DNA of 64,000 nt from Platynereis dumerilii (taxonomy: Eukaryota; Annelida; Polychaeta; Phyllodocida; Nereididae), in assembly GCA_026936325.1 (NCBI GenBank), contig JAPTHN010000003.1:40998011-41062010 (forward strand). Direction: 5' to 3'. The notes beneath the pieces were generated by a model. It did not search any database and was not told where the DNA came from. It saw nothing but the letters and a program-made list of their open reading frames with translations. This document shows positions 10,520-22,925 of this stretch, one piece after another. The position numbers were made by a program, and so were the translations under genes. The first letter of the stretch is position 1. Each line of letters starts with the position of its first letter.

Positions 10520-12000
10520 ATATCCTGTATATTTTTGCTCCTTATATTTTCAAGCTTTTTTGCTGAAAATCCCCCCCTTTTTTTGCGGCATTAGATGCAA
10601 ATTGGTTACAGCGAAAATGAGGATTAGTTACTATGTTACTGTTAAGCATTTCTTATGTTTTCTTGATTTTTGAATTGTAATTTGGGAGAAAAATTTGATT
10701 GGCTCTTCACAAACGTCATTTCATCCATGATAACTTCTATTGCCGAAGTTTTTGTCTCCTGACAATGAAATGTATATTTTGTTCTTGCTGAATGCAAATT
10801 TAATTTGTCTAATAAATTTATCTGTCTGTATGTCCAGTTGTCTGTCTGTCTGTCAATATATATGAAGCTGTAAAGCCCTTTATTTTACCTATATTTTGAT
10901 CGCTGAAGCCGCATACGGCCCGGTCCTATATATTTCATTGAAAAACTTCCTATTAAATCCCAAGATTTTTTTATGTGACTGCTGGGAGGCATTGTGATGG
11001 GAAAACATGTATATTCTTTTAATCAAATATTTCATGAAATAAACAAGTTTTTAGGTTGGCGAAATGCTTTCTGTGTTTTACTTCACCGCTCAAGAATTGA
11101 TGGTTTTGCAGAGATGCAACATGGTTTATGCGGAGCTGAATGATAGATTTATTTGTAACTTCCTAGGTGAGAAGTTCATACTTGATGAAGACAATTTTAA
11201 TCCACAATGTTCCACCCATTTTTAGTTCTTTTTTTACATACATACATATTTAAATAAATAAAAATTCATAAAAAGATAGATTTTTTCTGGAATCGTTGTT
11301 TTGAATTGGAATAAAATGAGTCACATGTGAGGTTGATATGGCAATCAATACATTTTGATAACACATTAGGCCTGTCCTGCGAGCCATCAAAATTGTTCAA
11401 CATAGGCGTACTTCCTGTCAGTGATTGGTAGGCAAAGAGGCCATACATCTTATACTTTTCTGTCAACTGCTAATTAGTGCACTATGACACTACTGGTACT
11501 GGCGGCTCCGTAGTACTATGGGATATTCAGAATTTATGGCGGGGGGGGGGTTACTAGCGCCGAAACGTTTGTCAAACCTAGCTTTTTTTGCAGGTTAATT
11601 AGGTTTGCAAACATTAGGAGATTAGGCCTATGTATGTACAATTTCAGCTCATTCCATTGATATTTAGAGGCGGCACATTTCACTTAAAGTTTATAATGTG
11701 AATCCCCCATTGGCGAGCCTTGTAAATCTCATGATTATCATAAAGAGACTTAGAATCAATATTTTTTACCATTAAAAAACCATGGGGGGAGCTTTTGGTT
11801 GGGCAGTGCAAGACTGGCAGAATTTTCCATTTTCCACTTCTTGATCTCTGCAAATTTAATAACGTCTAATACGACGATAATGAGACTATAACACCTAAAT
11901 TTCAAGATTTTGGCTGCCTCTATCTGTATTATGTTAGAGAAAATTTGATGCCAGCTCTGATCTGCTTTCCCAAATCTCCAATGGTTTTTGAATGGTCGAA
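10520..12000. other. No gene recognised
   Basis: AT-rich DNA. It contains a T/GTCTG simple repeat at 10810-10860 next to AATAAATTTATCTG, which looks like the tail of an old LINE or SINE. At about 11530-11555 there is a TTCAGAATTTATGGC word plus a G-run, resembling one end of the MITE at 52952 but without a visible partner. Confidence 0.45.
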
Positions 12001-12012
12001 AAATATTGAATC

Positions 12013-12192
12013 GCAGGGCGGTAGCCTGGGCTGAATCCTGGGGGGGGGGGGCAGAGTCTCATCCCCAGGCATGTGCACCCCAGAAAACTATAAAATTTAA
12101 ATTTTTGTAAATTAAAAAAATATTTCTGCCAAATTCTAGGGGGGGGGGTGGGAGCAGCTGCCCCCTATTCCAATGCCGGCTACGGCCCTGAT
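12013..12192. mobile_element. G-rich MITE, copy 1
   Basis: The ends are inverted: CAGGGCGGTAGCC on the left and GGCTACGGCCCTG on the right. The interior has GGGCTGAATCCTGGGGG, then an AT-rich middle, then ATTCTAGGGGGG and a C-rich stretch. A second copy of the same order lies at 12357-12516. No clear target-site duplication was found. Confidence 0.65.
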
Positions 12193-12356
12193 TCCAAGTC
12201 TCTTTTATTTTAAGTCATACATTTTTCAGGGTTCGCCAAAGGGGATTTACATTATAAAGTTAAAGTGAATGTGCACACCATCTCAAAATACAAATATTGC
12301 ACACATATGTGCGCTTGGGGAGCGGGGGATAACACATTGTGTTGTAAGTGGGGGGG

Positions 12357-12516
12357 GGCAGGGCTGTAAGCTGGGCTGAATCCTGGGGGGGGGGGGCAGA
12401 GACTGGCCCAGAGGCATGTGTACCATGGAAAACCGTTAATTTTTACATATAATGCATCTTTTTTTGGCCAGATTCTAGGGGGGGTTGCCCCCCTCCCTGT
12501 AGGCTACGGCCCTTAA
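12357..12516. mobile_element. G-rich MITE, copy 2
   Basis: Same arrangement as 12013-12192: CAGGGCTGTAAGCTGGGCTG at the left, a poly-G run, GGCATGTG, an AT-rich middle with GCCAGATTCTAGGGGG, and GTAGGCTACGGCCCT at the right. The two copies differ at many positions, so they are separate insertions and not a recent duplication. Confidence 0.65.
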
Positions 12517-12519
12517 TTG

Positions 12520-13190
12520 GGTCAGGTAGGGTGGATACTAAAATTCTGTATGGGTCCTAGGGGGTGTATTTAAAATCTGCACCTTATTTAATCTAGTAAA
12601 TTCTTCTGGAAAATACATTTAAACACAGAATTCATGGAAAATGTCAAGATTTTCAGCTGACATAAGGTGTTTCAGATGCTGATTTTTCATAGAAATAATT
12701 TTTTTACAATGCCCAGACCTACAATAGATTGTCGGAAATTTAATTTGCATCATTTTGATGCCATTTGGACGTTTCTACTCTTGGTAGCAGCTGAGCAATG
12801 CCATGTTGAAGGGTACATGATCAGCAACATGCTTGTGTTTATGTGTTGCAAGTGTTGACGTTCAACACTTAGCAATGACGTCGCTATTGACATGCGCGGC
12901 GCCCCCTTCTGGCTATTCCATGCTCTAGTTCATTGGCAGAGTCCTAATTTCGGCAATTTACAAGCTGGAATGCTCAAGTTAGAGAGCAAGGACGACCTTG
13001 TGAGTACCCACATGTGACTTTTAATTAGATATAAGACCAATGCCGACACTTTGTGATGGTTAGTTTGGCCCAGAAAAACCCAATAAGTAAACAAAAGTTT
13101 TGATCCTCCAAGTGCAGCATTTTGACAACTCGTACGATTACAAGGTGGAGGTGGGACCACCTCCACAATAATAGCTAATAACTAGCATTC
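12520..13190. other. No gene recognised
   Basis: AT-rich DNA with a GC-richer patch near 12870-12910 (GACATGCGCGGCGCCCCC). The open frames here (63 and 78 codons) have no recognisable features. Confidence 0.45.
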
Positions 13191-13370
13191 TACAATTGCC
13201 ATCACTGCCTATTGACAAGAACTCGTTGCACTTGCTTGGAGTGAGGCAGTGGTTCCATGAGGATCTGCCCATCTCCCCCGTGCCATGGCTGATTCGAACC
13301 CACTACCATATATATAGTACCATGCACAAACGAAATGAACACCTTTTCCGCTCTAGGCAACAATATATTA

Positions 13371-13510
13371 ATATATTCTGCACCAAAATTTGTGAGCCAA
13401 TCAGGTGACGTGATATCAATCACGTGCCACGCCAATAAATAACGATATTGGCGTGTGAAAAGTGTTATTGGCGCCTCAAAGCCATATTGGCGTCCTCAGT
13501 GCACATGCAC
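13371..13510. repeat. Part of the 'ATTGGCG' foldback family
   Basis: The segment starts with TATATTCTGCACCAAAATTT, then GAGCCAATCA and ATATCAATCACGTGCCACGC. A perfect 10-bp-arm hairpin lies at 13428-13455 (CACGCCAATA / TATTGGCGTG), and ATTGGCG recurs four times. The first 75 bp reappear at 28503-28560. Its TTCTGCACCAAAAT word is also the outer flank of the foldback at 14325. Confidence 0.6.
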
Positions 13511-14016
13511 TTGAGTTACTGCAGCACTAAACCCTTTATGGTGGTGGCCTTTAATTGTATTGACATATTCCCAATCAAATTCTCCATTGTCATTGAAGGA
13601 CACACAGTGACCTGTTGCTAATTGCTATCAAGGATAATTTACTAAATTGCAATTGAAACTTTGTCACTTCCTTAGTGAAACTAGTTTATGGAAATCAGTC
13701 CAATTTAACAAGGGAAAATTAAAGCAAGATGACCTGTACCGATTTGAAAATACACAGATAATCATTAAAACTTAAAAAGAATAAATCATCAAAATTATTT
13801 AAGCAACAAAATAATATATCAAAGTGGTAAAAAATACTCATTTAAAAACGTGTTTTACAATAAGGAATAAAAGACCGGGGTAAAGTTCTGTTTGGCTCTA
13901 GGTTAAATAGAGTTAAAAGAATAAACATGACATTCATAGCGCCTATCTCTTTGATTTAGAGTGGAAGAAAGTCGAGATAGACAGAAAGATAAAAAAGATA
14001 CAAATATAAATAGAAA

Positions 14017-14019
14017 GAA

Positions 14020-14050
<31 letters not shown>

Positions 14051-14062
14051 AGATAGATGGAT
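14017..14062 (+). repeat. GATA microsatellite
   Basis: Imperfect GATA tetramers, preceded by 60 bp of GAAA/GATA-rich purine sequence. Confidence 0.85.
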
Positions 14063-14324
14063 CATTTTCTGTCTGTTTGTTTTAAATAATTTCAAATCTC
14101 AAATCTTTTTATTTTCTTTCCCTTTTGCACAGATTACGCATGGCATAACTAATGGTAGTTGGTGAGCCAAATATTTCAGATAAGAAAAAAAGGTATATAT
14201 CAGAATTATGTTATATGTATATTTTAAAAATGTCAATCAAAATTAGCTAAACATGTTTTTATTGGCAATGGTTCAAGAATCTCAAATGAGAACAGCCAAA
14301 TTACAAACTTGTATTAGTCAGAAA

Positions 14325-14492
14325 ATTTTGGTGCAGAATATAACAAATAGTGGATGTTGAGTCGACCAATATTGAGTTTTATTGGGCTCAGCAGGTAATA
14401 TTGGTCTCGGCCTCCGGCCTCGACCAATATTACTGCTTTGGCCAATAAAACTCAATATTGGTCTCCTCACCATCCACTATCTATATAATATA
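14325..14492. mobile_element. Foldback MITE, AATATTGAGTTTTATTGG family, copy 1
   Basis: Nearly the whole segment is a palindrome: TAGTGGATG and CCAATATTGAGTTTTATTGG on the left answer CCAATAAAACTCAATATTGG and CATCCACTA on the right, with a short GC-rich centre (GGCCTCCGGCC). The left flank TGGTGCAGAATATAACAAA is shared (reversed) with the copy at 28145. It is a non-autonomous DNA element; superfamily not assigned. Confidence 0.8.
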
Positions 14493-14499
14493 GAATTGA

Positions 14500-14930
14500 A
14501 TGATCAATTGATTGACATATTGAACAACTCAATTGTATGGTTTAGACAATTGAAAAGATTGGACATAAATTGTGAAATTATTGTCTGAATCAGACAATAT
14601 TTTTTCAGTGCACCATCCATGCTTATATCTGCCTGTTTCAGGCAACAGGAATGGTTATGGCAGTGTTTTATGTTTGCATGATAGCAATACCTATATCACA
14701 AAAGATGTTTGTATGTCAAAGGGAATGTTCAAGGCACTGTGTGTCATGATAGGGTATGGCATGACAGAATATCACGGCAGTGTGCCAATGTCGAAATGGT
14801 TACGGATGCTCTAGAAGATCATCTGGAATCTCTATATCCATGGGGCCATGGGCCAATTATTTTGCTTATTTAAAGAGCTCCTTGGATTCTCCACATCTAT
14901 GACATTTGTATGATGCAGCTACATATATAA
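14500..14930. other. No gene recognised
   Basis: Contains an 80-codon open frame (14572-14814) with no recognisable domain, signal peptide or splice context; treated as chance. Confidence 0.4.
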
Positions 14931-14936
14931 TCCTTA

Positions 14937-14940
14937 TCTC

Positions 14941-15024
<84 letters not shown>
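14937..15024 (+). repeat. TATC microsatellite, about 21 units
   Basis: An almost perfect TCTA tetramer run, followed by broken units to about 15060. Confidence 0.95.
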
Positions 15025-15059
15025 AATGTATCTATCTAAATTTATCGATCTATCTAATG

Positions 15060-16050
15060 TAATTGTTATTTAATAGTTCCTATGACTCCGATATATGGGT
15101 GTCATTCCTAGAAAATGTATCTTACCAAGTTTTTGCAAGCTTGCCGTCTATAATTATGAAAACCGTCGCAAGAAGCCGGCCAAAGCAACAGATTTTAATA
15201 AATAGATCATTTTTTACAAAGTAAAACATAATAGCCTTGTGATAAAGAGCGTTTGTGATGTTGTGTCTTGATAAAGAGCGAGGAGGAACATTTGCTTTTA
15301 TACTCAGTTATTTAGGAGAGGAATAACTCTGAACTAGAACTGGCGATCGGAGAGCTCATATCTATAGCTTCGCTGTCCATTTACAATTTAACTTGGGCGA
15401 CTGCAAGATGCCACACATTTATAAGCAGTTCATTAAGTTTTAGGCCTGCAGGCTGATTCTTCCACATCTACAGATGGTATGATTTATCATAATTTCGTGA
15501 TGTTTTGATACTGCTTTTGTTAGATATTTGACGACAACCGCCCATTATAGAAATTAGACAGACGGTAAATGTTATCAACTCGTCGTAGAACTTTAAATGA
15601 AAAAGGAATTGTGATAAATTGCAAAACTGATGATAAAAGACCCAGCTAATTTCGCCAGTTCTGGTTGAATTTTCATTAAATAAATGTTGAAATGTTACTA
15701 ATTTAGTGCTTTGGCACCTTCTGCTACATTCTATGGACGTTTAATGGCCATTCTTTTGCAGAGAGAAAGAAAAATATATACCCTCTTGACTGCTAGTGCT
15801 ACAGCAAAACATAGGCTGCGCAGCACTGCAGGCTATTCCGCAGGGGGCGGCGGGGGTAGCAGGACAGGCTGCCCCCCCCCCAAAATTTGGAGAACAGTTA
15901 AAACATGGGCATAGACAATAATTAAGGTTTTGAAAGGCCATTAGCAATTTCGGAATTCAGATTGACTTGACAGCTTATAGGCCTAATATTTCAGCCACTT
16001 ACAATAATTCAGCCACTCATCTCCATGGGAACCAATTTTTATGTGAATCT
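15060..16050. other. No gene recognised
   Basis: AT-rich DNA. A GC patch at 15820-15880 (CAGGGGGCGGCGGGGG and a C-run) resembles the interior of the G-rich MITEs at 12 kb, but no inverted ends were found. Confidence 0.4.
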
Positions 16051-16059
16051 ATTTATCAT

Positions 16060-16147
16060 TTGAGTCACCAGCTGTGGTATTTTTGTTGAACCATTTAATT
16101 ACGTGGAGTACAATAGGTGGAGCAGCTGTATTCTGTGGGATTCAACT
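16060..16147 (-). mobile_element. End of a TTAA-flanked element (truncated or diverged copy)
   Basis: The right edge reads TGTGGGATTCAACT followed by TTAA, the same terminus and target as the full element at 38638-39300. About 85 bp of adjacent sequence (GTGGAGCAGCTGTATTCTG, a GTTGAAC word and an AGCTG word) also match that element in reverse. The other end was not located. Confidence 0.65.
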
Positions 16148-16159
16148 TTAACTTCTGCA

Positions 16160-18160
16160 GATTTAACCATATTTTTAATTAAGTCCACGACTGGGGTAAA
16201 TTAAAAAAAGAGAGTTATGTACCAGCTACATGTCAGCTGAGATTGGCATGTCTTTCTTTTCCTGCCAGTGTATGCAACTGAATTTTAAAGCACAATATTT
16301 TTACTTGTACACAAGAGACCAGGCTAAAAGAACACCAATGTTAGTATATCACATCAGCAAAAATTATCCAATTGGTTTGAGGAGTGCTGTTTGGTATTGT
16401 TGTAGCGTGTGTGGGTTTGTAGGGAAGAACTCAGTGCTGGGAGCTCTTGTCTTCTTTATGTTCACACTTCAACTGCAAGGGATGTTTCTCAGTCTCTCCA
16501 CAGGTGTCTCACAGGTAATGGTTGCCTTGTTCCTTGAAGTGTGTATCTCCCAATTGCAATTGCAGGCAAGACTGTCGCCTGCCACACCATATGTCATGAA
16601 TATAATGAAGCAGAGGTTTAGCGTAGTATGTAGATGCCAAAGGCATAGATTCGCGGAGCTCAAATTAACTATTCTTTATTTAAAACAATGTTTTCTGTGT
16701 CAACTTAATTTGTGATATACATGTTCATCGACTGTGCCATCGCTTGGGCCTAAATCAATTAATTAACATGCCATTTATGTGATGCAAGTACAGCAGGCTA
16801 ATAACAAGCAGCTTTAATTTTCCCTGGGTATGGCACTGCAAGCATGATGCTGAGCTAGTGGCGACAGTGGCAGTGTCACACCTGTCAGCAGCAGTCTACT
16901 GGAACTGGCCATGTAAACAGGCACAAGCAGCATGCAAATGAGCATGATATGGCAGAACAAAATTGTTTAAAAACAATAACATTGGATAACAAAATGAATG
17001 TTTATACTTTTATGTTATCAGCACCTCTGCAGTTATACAGTAACAATGGGAGGAACAGAACTAAGTGACATAACTGGTACTAATAAGTAGTCACAAAAGA
17101 TATAAACAAAAATTAATGTTATGAAAAGTTACCTAACAGTTATAAATATTTGGCAATGACCAATGTTTATAAAAACATTATGTAACCATTAACCAACCAG
17201 TTAACATTTTTGGACAATCCAATTCAAGGAGTCCCTCTGACACTTTGTGTCATCGGCAAAAATAGGGACTCATGGAGTCTATGTCAGCAGCATAAGCAAA
17301 TTAAACGCCTTTTTCATGCAGACGACACAAACAAGAGTGAATATTATGACAAATTTAGATTTTCTTAATGTACGAAAAGCAGTGTCCGGTGCGTGCATGA
17401 CAGCATGAGCAATGAATTGGTAAGTACCATGCCATTTGAAATGTCCGACTCAAGTACAAGGAGACATCTCTGAAGTGTCAGACTCAAGGATTCTTACCTG
17501 TCTCTGTTCGGGACTGTCAAGTGGCAGCAGAATGCTGACAGTCCCTCGAAAATTGAATTGGGTCAACAATAATTTGATCTGTTTTGGACAGATCACCAGA
17601 TCAGGTCGAACAACAGCTGTTCATATTACTACGCCAAACTACTTTCACAAAGCATGGTTGCTGGCAAATATCCAGTCCACTGCTTTGAATGAAAATGTTT
17701 GGAAATCATGAGACAAAAAGAAAGTTTTGAAACTTTAGCATACACTTTGCCTATGAAAGGGATGATTTTACTCATCAGAAGTTTGATGGTATTCAATCTA
17801 CTTATGCCATTTAGTGCATGTTAAATTGTGGTCAGAAAAGGGTCCAAAAAGAATGCATTCTCACTTATTCACTTGTCCATACAAAGCCGATGTTTTTGTT
17901 TTGTGATTTCAAAAATGCTCAATTGTATTTATTCTGTTACTTTATGGAGATTTATGAATTAGGACAACAATATAATTCACAATTTCATAAAAGCTGTGTT
18001 ACACTCAGCAAAATGTCTTGTCGTTGCCTCAAGTGGCACCCTCTATACTGGCAATATAGGTGAGCTACAATGTATACATCCTCCATGATAAAAAATAGTT
18101 CCAACTTATTTTGGTATTTACTTTTAGTTTTGGAAATAAATTAGACCATCACTAAATGAT
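16160..18160. other. No confirmed gene; one 161-codon open frame
   Basis: A plus-strand frame is open for 161 codons at 16230-16715, long for such AT-rich DNA. It has no recognisable domain and contains unspliced-looking CAG/GT junctions. The minus strand at about 16475-16560 has a CNCNW...TCETPVERLRN pattern faintly like a leucine-rich-repeat C-terminal cap, but nothing upstream resembles repeats. Neither is called as a gene. Confidence 0.3.
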
Positions 18161-18166
18161 GGAACC

Positions 18167-18222
18167 GTCCTGGTTTCTTCCACACTGTCCTGGTTTCTTC
18201 CACACTGTCCTGGTTTCTTCCA
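18167..18222 (+). repeat. 20-bp unit in three tandem copies
   Basis: GTCCTGGTTTCTTCCACACT occurs at 18167 and 18187, with a shortened third copy from 18207. Identical units indicate a recent expansion. The rest of 18060-19600 shows no recognisable gene. Confidence 0.9.
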
Positions 18223-19609
18223 AAGGTCGAAATTCTGTTGACCGCTCACAGGAGCTCGCGAATTTTGCACCCTAGGTGGCAGCAAACAGCGGTCAACTTG
18301 TAGACAGATTCTTACCCTAATGGTAATTTCTCTGTGTTGCAAATCTGTTGATGATTTAAGTTTAAAAAGTAAAAAGGGGCGAAATATACATTTTGGTAAA
18401 ATATGTGGACAGTGGGTCTGTTAAAGGCCAGTAAATCAAACATGTATCAATTATTGCTGTTTGACCAACTGGGGCCTTGTTTTACAAGCACATAGATTAA
18501 AAGAGACAATGAATCAGCGACAATGGCTGCTGGTTCGTTGAAACATTTAATTGGTTACCAGAAATAAGAGTATAAATTTTTCTTTTTTTCTCATTATCTA
18601 TAGGAGCCAGGGAAGCTTTTAATAATTGTAAATTTGCAGCAGAAAGTACACAGTTACAGCCTCAGAAGGATGAATGATTACTGTAATACTGTCTGGTGCT
18701 TGATGACATCAATCATTCAGTACAAGTTCATTCTGCAACGAAATGAGTGGTCAATGTTTCACTGGAGAGGTTATGATTATGCTCACTGTTGAGGGGTATG
18801 ACTCATTCACTGATGAGATGATAACATGGCGGGTATAGGATGTTTCGTTAGGAATGGTTTATTGCATATGAACATCTGACAAGCATTTAGGCTTTTCGTA
18901 CATTCGGTCTTCGCTCATACTTCCACGACTGTAACCCCACAAATTATTTGTACACTTTGATTTTTGTCACATTAAAAAAAGTTTTCCAACAGTTCAAACT
19001 ATACAGTTGTATTTCTTAGATGAATTGGAAAAATATACTGGAAGTAATTAATATAATATTGGCCTACATACAAGTATGAGTCAAATCGGCCTATATTTCT
19101 TATTTCAGAAAGCACGTTTCTGTACTCTGTATGCTATGTTTATGGGCGGGATGTCAGAGGAACCTTACTGCAATTCTCAATCCCTTTAGATTAGCCAATT
19201 GTGTAGTTATTATAGACCAACAGATGAAACCGTATGGCCAATGAAGTTTGACATTTGAATTCGAATTTGGAGATTGCAGGAGCAGAGCCATTTTGCAAAT
19301 AACGCACAAAATCTGATATGGTGCAAATGCAATAGTTGACCTTGTACATCTCAATTTGATAATGTTCTGGCATGCGAAGTATTTTTTCTTTTTATAGTAT
19401 TTGCGTATTTTGAAGAAATACATTTGAAACTAGTGGGAGCCTATTCCGAAGTCAAATGACAAATTGCAATTAGAATACAACCATAGCAGTGGTCACAAAC
19501 TGTTATACATTGTTTGTTACTATGTGTGCTTTGTAGCAGTTAGACATGAGATAAAAATATCAATTCTCTGGGGGGGGGGATGTTTCTGAAAAGTAATTGT
19601 GAAACTCAA

Positions 19610-19855
19610 AATGTATTTGAACCAAAATAGGGAGACAGGCAGAAAGACGGACAGACTGAGCAGGAAAGTCAGACAGGACGGAGGTTAATTCAGAGAAAGA
19701 TAGACAGGATGAAGAACGATAAACGAGACAGAAAAAGACAAACAGGACATATAGATAAACAGGGGAGACCTGGCCAGAGCTGAGATTGAACTCAGCACCC
19801 AGCGATTAGAAGCAATTTGCCAAAATTGAGCTGTTGAAACCTATCCTCCTCATAG
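19610..19855 (-). mobile_element. tRNA-derived SINE, minus strand
   Basis: Read on the minus strand, the head has an A-box-like CAGCTCAATTTTGGC (19819-19833) and a B-box-like GAGTTCAATCTC (19782-19793). The downstream part is a pyrimidine-rich CTGT/TCTATC/TTTCTG tail, seen on the plus strand as the GACAGG/AGAAAGA-rich stretch at 19620-19760. No close copy was found elsewhere in the window. Confidence 0.6.
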
Positions 19856-19859
19856 GGTA

Positions 19860-20860
19860 GGCATACTTGAACGTCTGTAGTGGCCCTGAAACCCCCTGAT
19901 AACACTTTACTCAAAAATTCCGAAGAACCTTAAACGATGATCAAGCAAACCCGTTTTGGCTTTATCAATGTTTTGTTTATCCTATCTTTGCCTCTAACTC
20001 ATTTGTGCACTGAAGCATGGTGATTGGACCATGCCAGATCAAATATTCATTCTTACCTCAGACACTGAATAGAGCACAGCTTCATTTTGGTTATGTTCAA
20101 CCCAATTAAATTAGGGTAAGTCATGCTTTCAGCATATTAAGTAACCAATTTACCAATTTTACATTTTGTATTTATTAAGTCAGTTAGTTATTAATTTTCA
20201 TCATTTGTTTTTATATTCATTATTGGTTTATTCACTTTATAGACTGAATGATTACTGAATGGTACTTGAATTTGTACTTCGTAAATATATGGGAGTGTGA
20301 ACATGCGGTTCAACTATTGTACATATATGGAGTAAATGGATTTGAATTTAAACCAAGTGCTGTACTTCTCGTCTGTCAACAGCGAAGTTGGTAACAAACC
20401 CACAAAGAGGGCCCACTACAGAATTTGAAATTTTGAGTCAGCTTAAATAGATGATTGAATTGAGTGAGATGGCATAACTTGTTTGTCAGGTCTGCCAGCA
20501 GGGCTGGGCAGGCCTATTCACCAGATTCTGCTGTGTGTGACTCTGTGAACCGAATCCTGTTCAAACTACACATTGTATGGATCTGCAGTATGCTTTCTTG
20601 TGACACACTAAAAGCTCTTTTTCAATTATGACAGATCTCCGTATCTTCTACATTGAGTATTTGGTGATTTAATAAATTTATACAAACCTCCACCACACTG
20701 CAGCGTTAATTTTGAATCTACAGATTGATAGACCGATTCATAGACTGATAGCTTGATGGATAGACAGATAGATACGTGTACATCTACAGACAGCTAAATG
20801 TGCCAATAGACACACATAAGAGTGTTCGTTTTTGTTTTAGGTTATGAGAGTCTGTTATCA
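19860..20860. other. No gene recognised
   Basis: AT-rich DNA. A GATAGA-rich patch lies at about 20725-20775. Confidence 0.45.
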
Positions 20861-20869
20861 TAACTTATC

Positions 20870-21874
20870 AGGGATTTTTCCCGAAGGACTAAACATTTTA
20901 GGGAGGGTCCCTTAAGAGGTACTAAGTTAAGGGAATTCTTAGCTAAGTACCTCTTAAGGGGCCGTCCACTAGGGCCAGGACAAGACCAGGAACCATCAGG
21001 AAAGTGAAATTGACATTTCCCCATCCCTTCAGCACGTTGTCCTGGTCTTCCTCAAGCCTTCCTCATGCTGTCCTTGTCTTTCCTGAACCCTTCCTGGTGC
21101 TTCAGCGCCTTCAGCAGAGGCAAACATTTCAGCGTCCAAATTTTGCTCCAGAGCAAAATTTGGACGCTGAAATTGATTTCGTGGTACCTTCAGCGACTTG
21201 TCCTTGTTGCCCTGACCATGTCCTGAAGGCTTCCTGGCTTTCCTGAACCCTTCAGGAACCCTTCAGCATCTTCTTGAAGCTGTCCTGGACCCTTCTGCGC
21301 TGCTGACAGCTTCAGGAATGTTGAGGAAGGCTTGCTGAAGGTATGCTGAAGGCACTGAAGGCATGCTGAAGGCATGATGAAGTATTAAGGAACCAATGCT
21401 GAAACTACCAAGAAGCTATTAGGAACGGTGAGGAACATCGGGAAGCCTTGCAGACAGCTCGCTGAAGGTGTCAGGACAGCGCAGACAGCATGCAGAATGT
21501 GTCAGGAAGGTGCAGACAACACGCAGAAGGTCCCAAGAAAGCACTGAAATATGTGCAAAATGACTAAGAACAAGATGTCATGTCAAGAGAAATAAGAAAA
21601 AATGGCATTCAATCTGCCACCAAATAAAATTCCTCATGCTGTCTGGAGGGCTTCCAAATTGTCCTGTCCCATGTTTTTACCCTTCCTGAAGTGTTCTGCA
21701 CCCTGTCTGCAGACAGAATGCAGAAGGTCTCAGGAATGGAGCATCTGATGCTGAAGATACGCTGAAATGGCCAAATTCGCTTCCCCAACCCTTCCTGGTA
21801 TTGTCCTGGCCCAAGTGGACACCTGGTCTTAGAGACCCTCCCTAAAATGTTTAGTCCTTTCGGGCAAAATCCCT
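20870..21874. mobile_element. 1.0-kb TIR element with purine/pyrimidine-biased interior
   Basis: Terminal inverted repeats begin AGGGATTTTTCCCGAAGGAC on the left; the right end, reversed, begins AGGGATTTTGCCCGAAAGGA. The match continues through TAAACATTTTAGGGAGGGTC and, after a gap, GTCCACT-GGGCCAGGACAA-ACCAGGAA, giving a TIR of more than 100 bp. The interior is built from CTTCCTGAA/GCTGAAGG words, pyrimidine-rich on the left and purine-rich on the right, so much of it could fold back. No coding capacity for a transposase is visible and no clear target-site duplication was found. Confidence 0.75.
21126..21173. repeat. Perfect 23-bp-arm hairpin
   Basis: Two perfectly complementary 23-bp arms are separated by a 2-base loop (CA). 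The arm contains CAGCGTCCAAATTTTGCTC. Such a perfect, nearly loopless palindrome inside the 1-kb TIR element implies recent origin or active homogenisation. Confidence 0.95.
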
Positions 21875-21879
21875 ATAGT

Positions 21880-22920
21880 AGAACAACAAGCTATGTTGCT
21901 GAAAAAGGAATAGTGCAACCATCTCACTCAATCATTTAAGCGAGTCAAAATTTCAAATTTTACAGTTCCCAAATGGAGTCAGTCCTGCTTCCCAATTATT
22001 ATACTGCAGCTGCTCCTGCTGCTGGCAGTATCCACATTTCGTAGGAGATTTCTTACACACTCTGCTAAATTTTTTATTGCCTGGTGCTATCTCCTGAGGC
22101 CACCCCAATGTTCTTCTTTGCACACCATTAACTTACCATCATATCCTAATGTGTAACATCTTTAGATTCCTTATCCGCCCCCCAGTTTTGTCATGAGGAT
22201 GCAAAAACTGCAAATTTTTCCCTAATATCTATTCTGTCAAGTTTGTTCTACCAGATTTTGCTACCCCCTCAATTTGCTCTGCCCCCCTCTTCTGCCACCT
22301 CATGTGCATTCAAGCATGACCATATGAATGCTTACCACTTCTGTTTGATTAAGGACATAGGCACTTGAGAAAACATTAGTATATCAATGAAATAATTACA
22401 TGATAATATTCACATGTACTGGTTGTATGAATGGACTGTATGAATTATGAATGGTGTAGGTAGGCTAAGTGATGACATTACTATTGAATCCACAAGTTAA
22501 TTAAAAGTGAAGCTTGATCTAGAATTGGTGTTAACAGTTTCATAAATTCCATAAAAATCTCTTAAAACATGACACTTTTTCACATAAAGTTGCCTGGTGA
22601 TTACAATATTTTTACACTTTTACATGAAGCTAAATTATTTACAATCACAATATGTTTTATATATCATCACTTGTCACTTAATGATTTTTGAGAATTGATA
22701 CTGGTAGGAATGTTTTCATTCAGATTTGTTTTATTTATAAATTTTTTTTATCATTGAAAGAACTTGAAAAAATGGCAAGAAATTTAAAAGATAGACAACA
22801 CAGTTCTGGAGCCAATAAAAACATTGGCAGAAAGAGCCCTTAAAATAATTCTTGGCCATCTCATTAGGCAAATACGGTATCATTTATAGTTATGCAATAC
22901 ATTGGTTTTGACTTGCTTTT
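21880..22920. other. No gene recognised
   Basis: AT-rich DNA with no long open frame and no repeat that I could match elsewhere in the window. Confidence 0.45.
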
Positions 22921-22925
22921 GAGAG

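Noticed and set aside
13290-13330. GGGTTCGAATC on the minus strand as a tRNA or SINE B box
   Set aside because: No A box at the right distance and no shared SINE body.
16469-16663. Minus-strand frame with CNCNW and TCETPVERLRN, resembling a leucine-rich-repeat C-terminal cap
   Set aside because: No leucine-rich repeats upstream, no convincing splice acceptor, and the opposite strand has an equally open 161-codon frame; similarity is too short.
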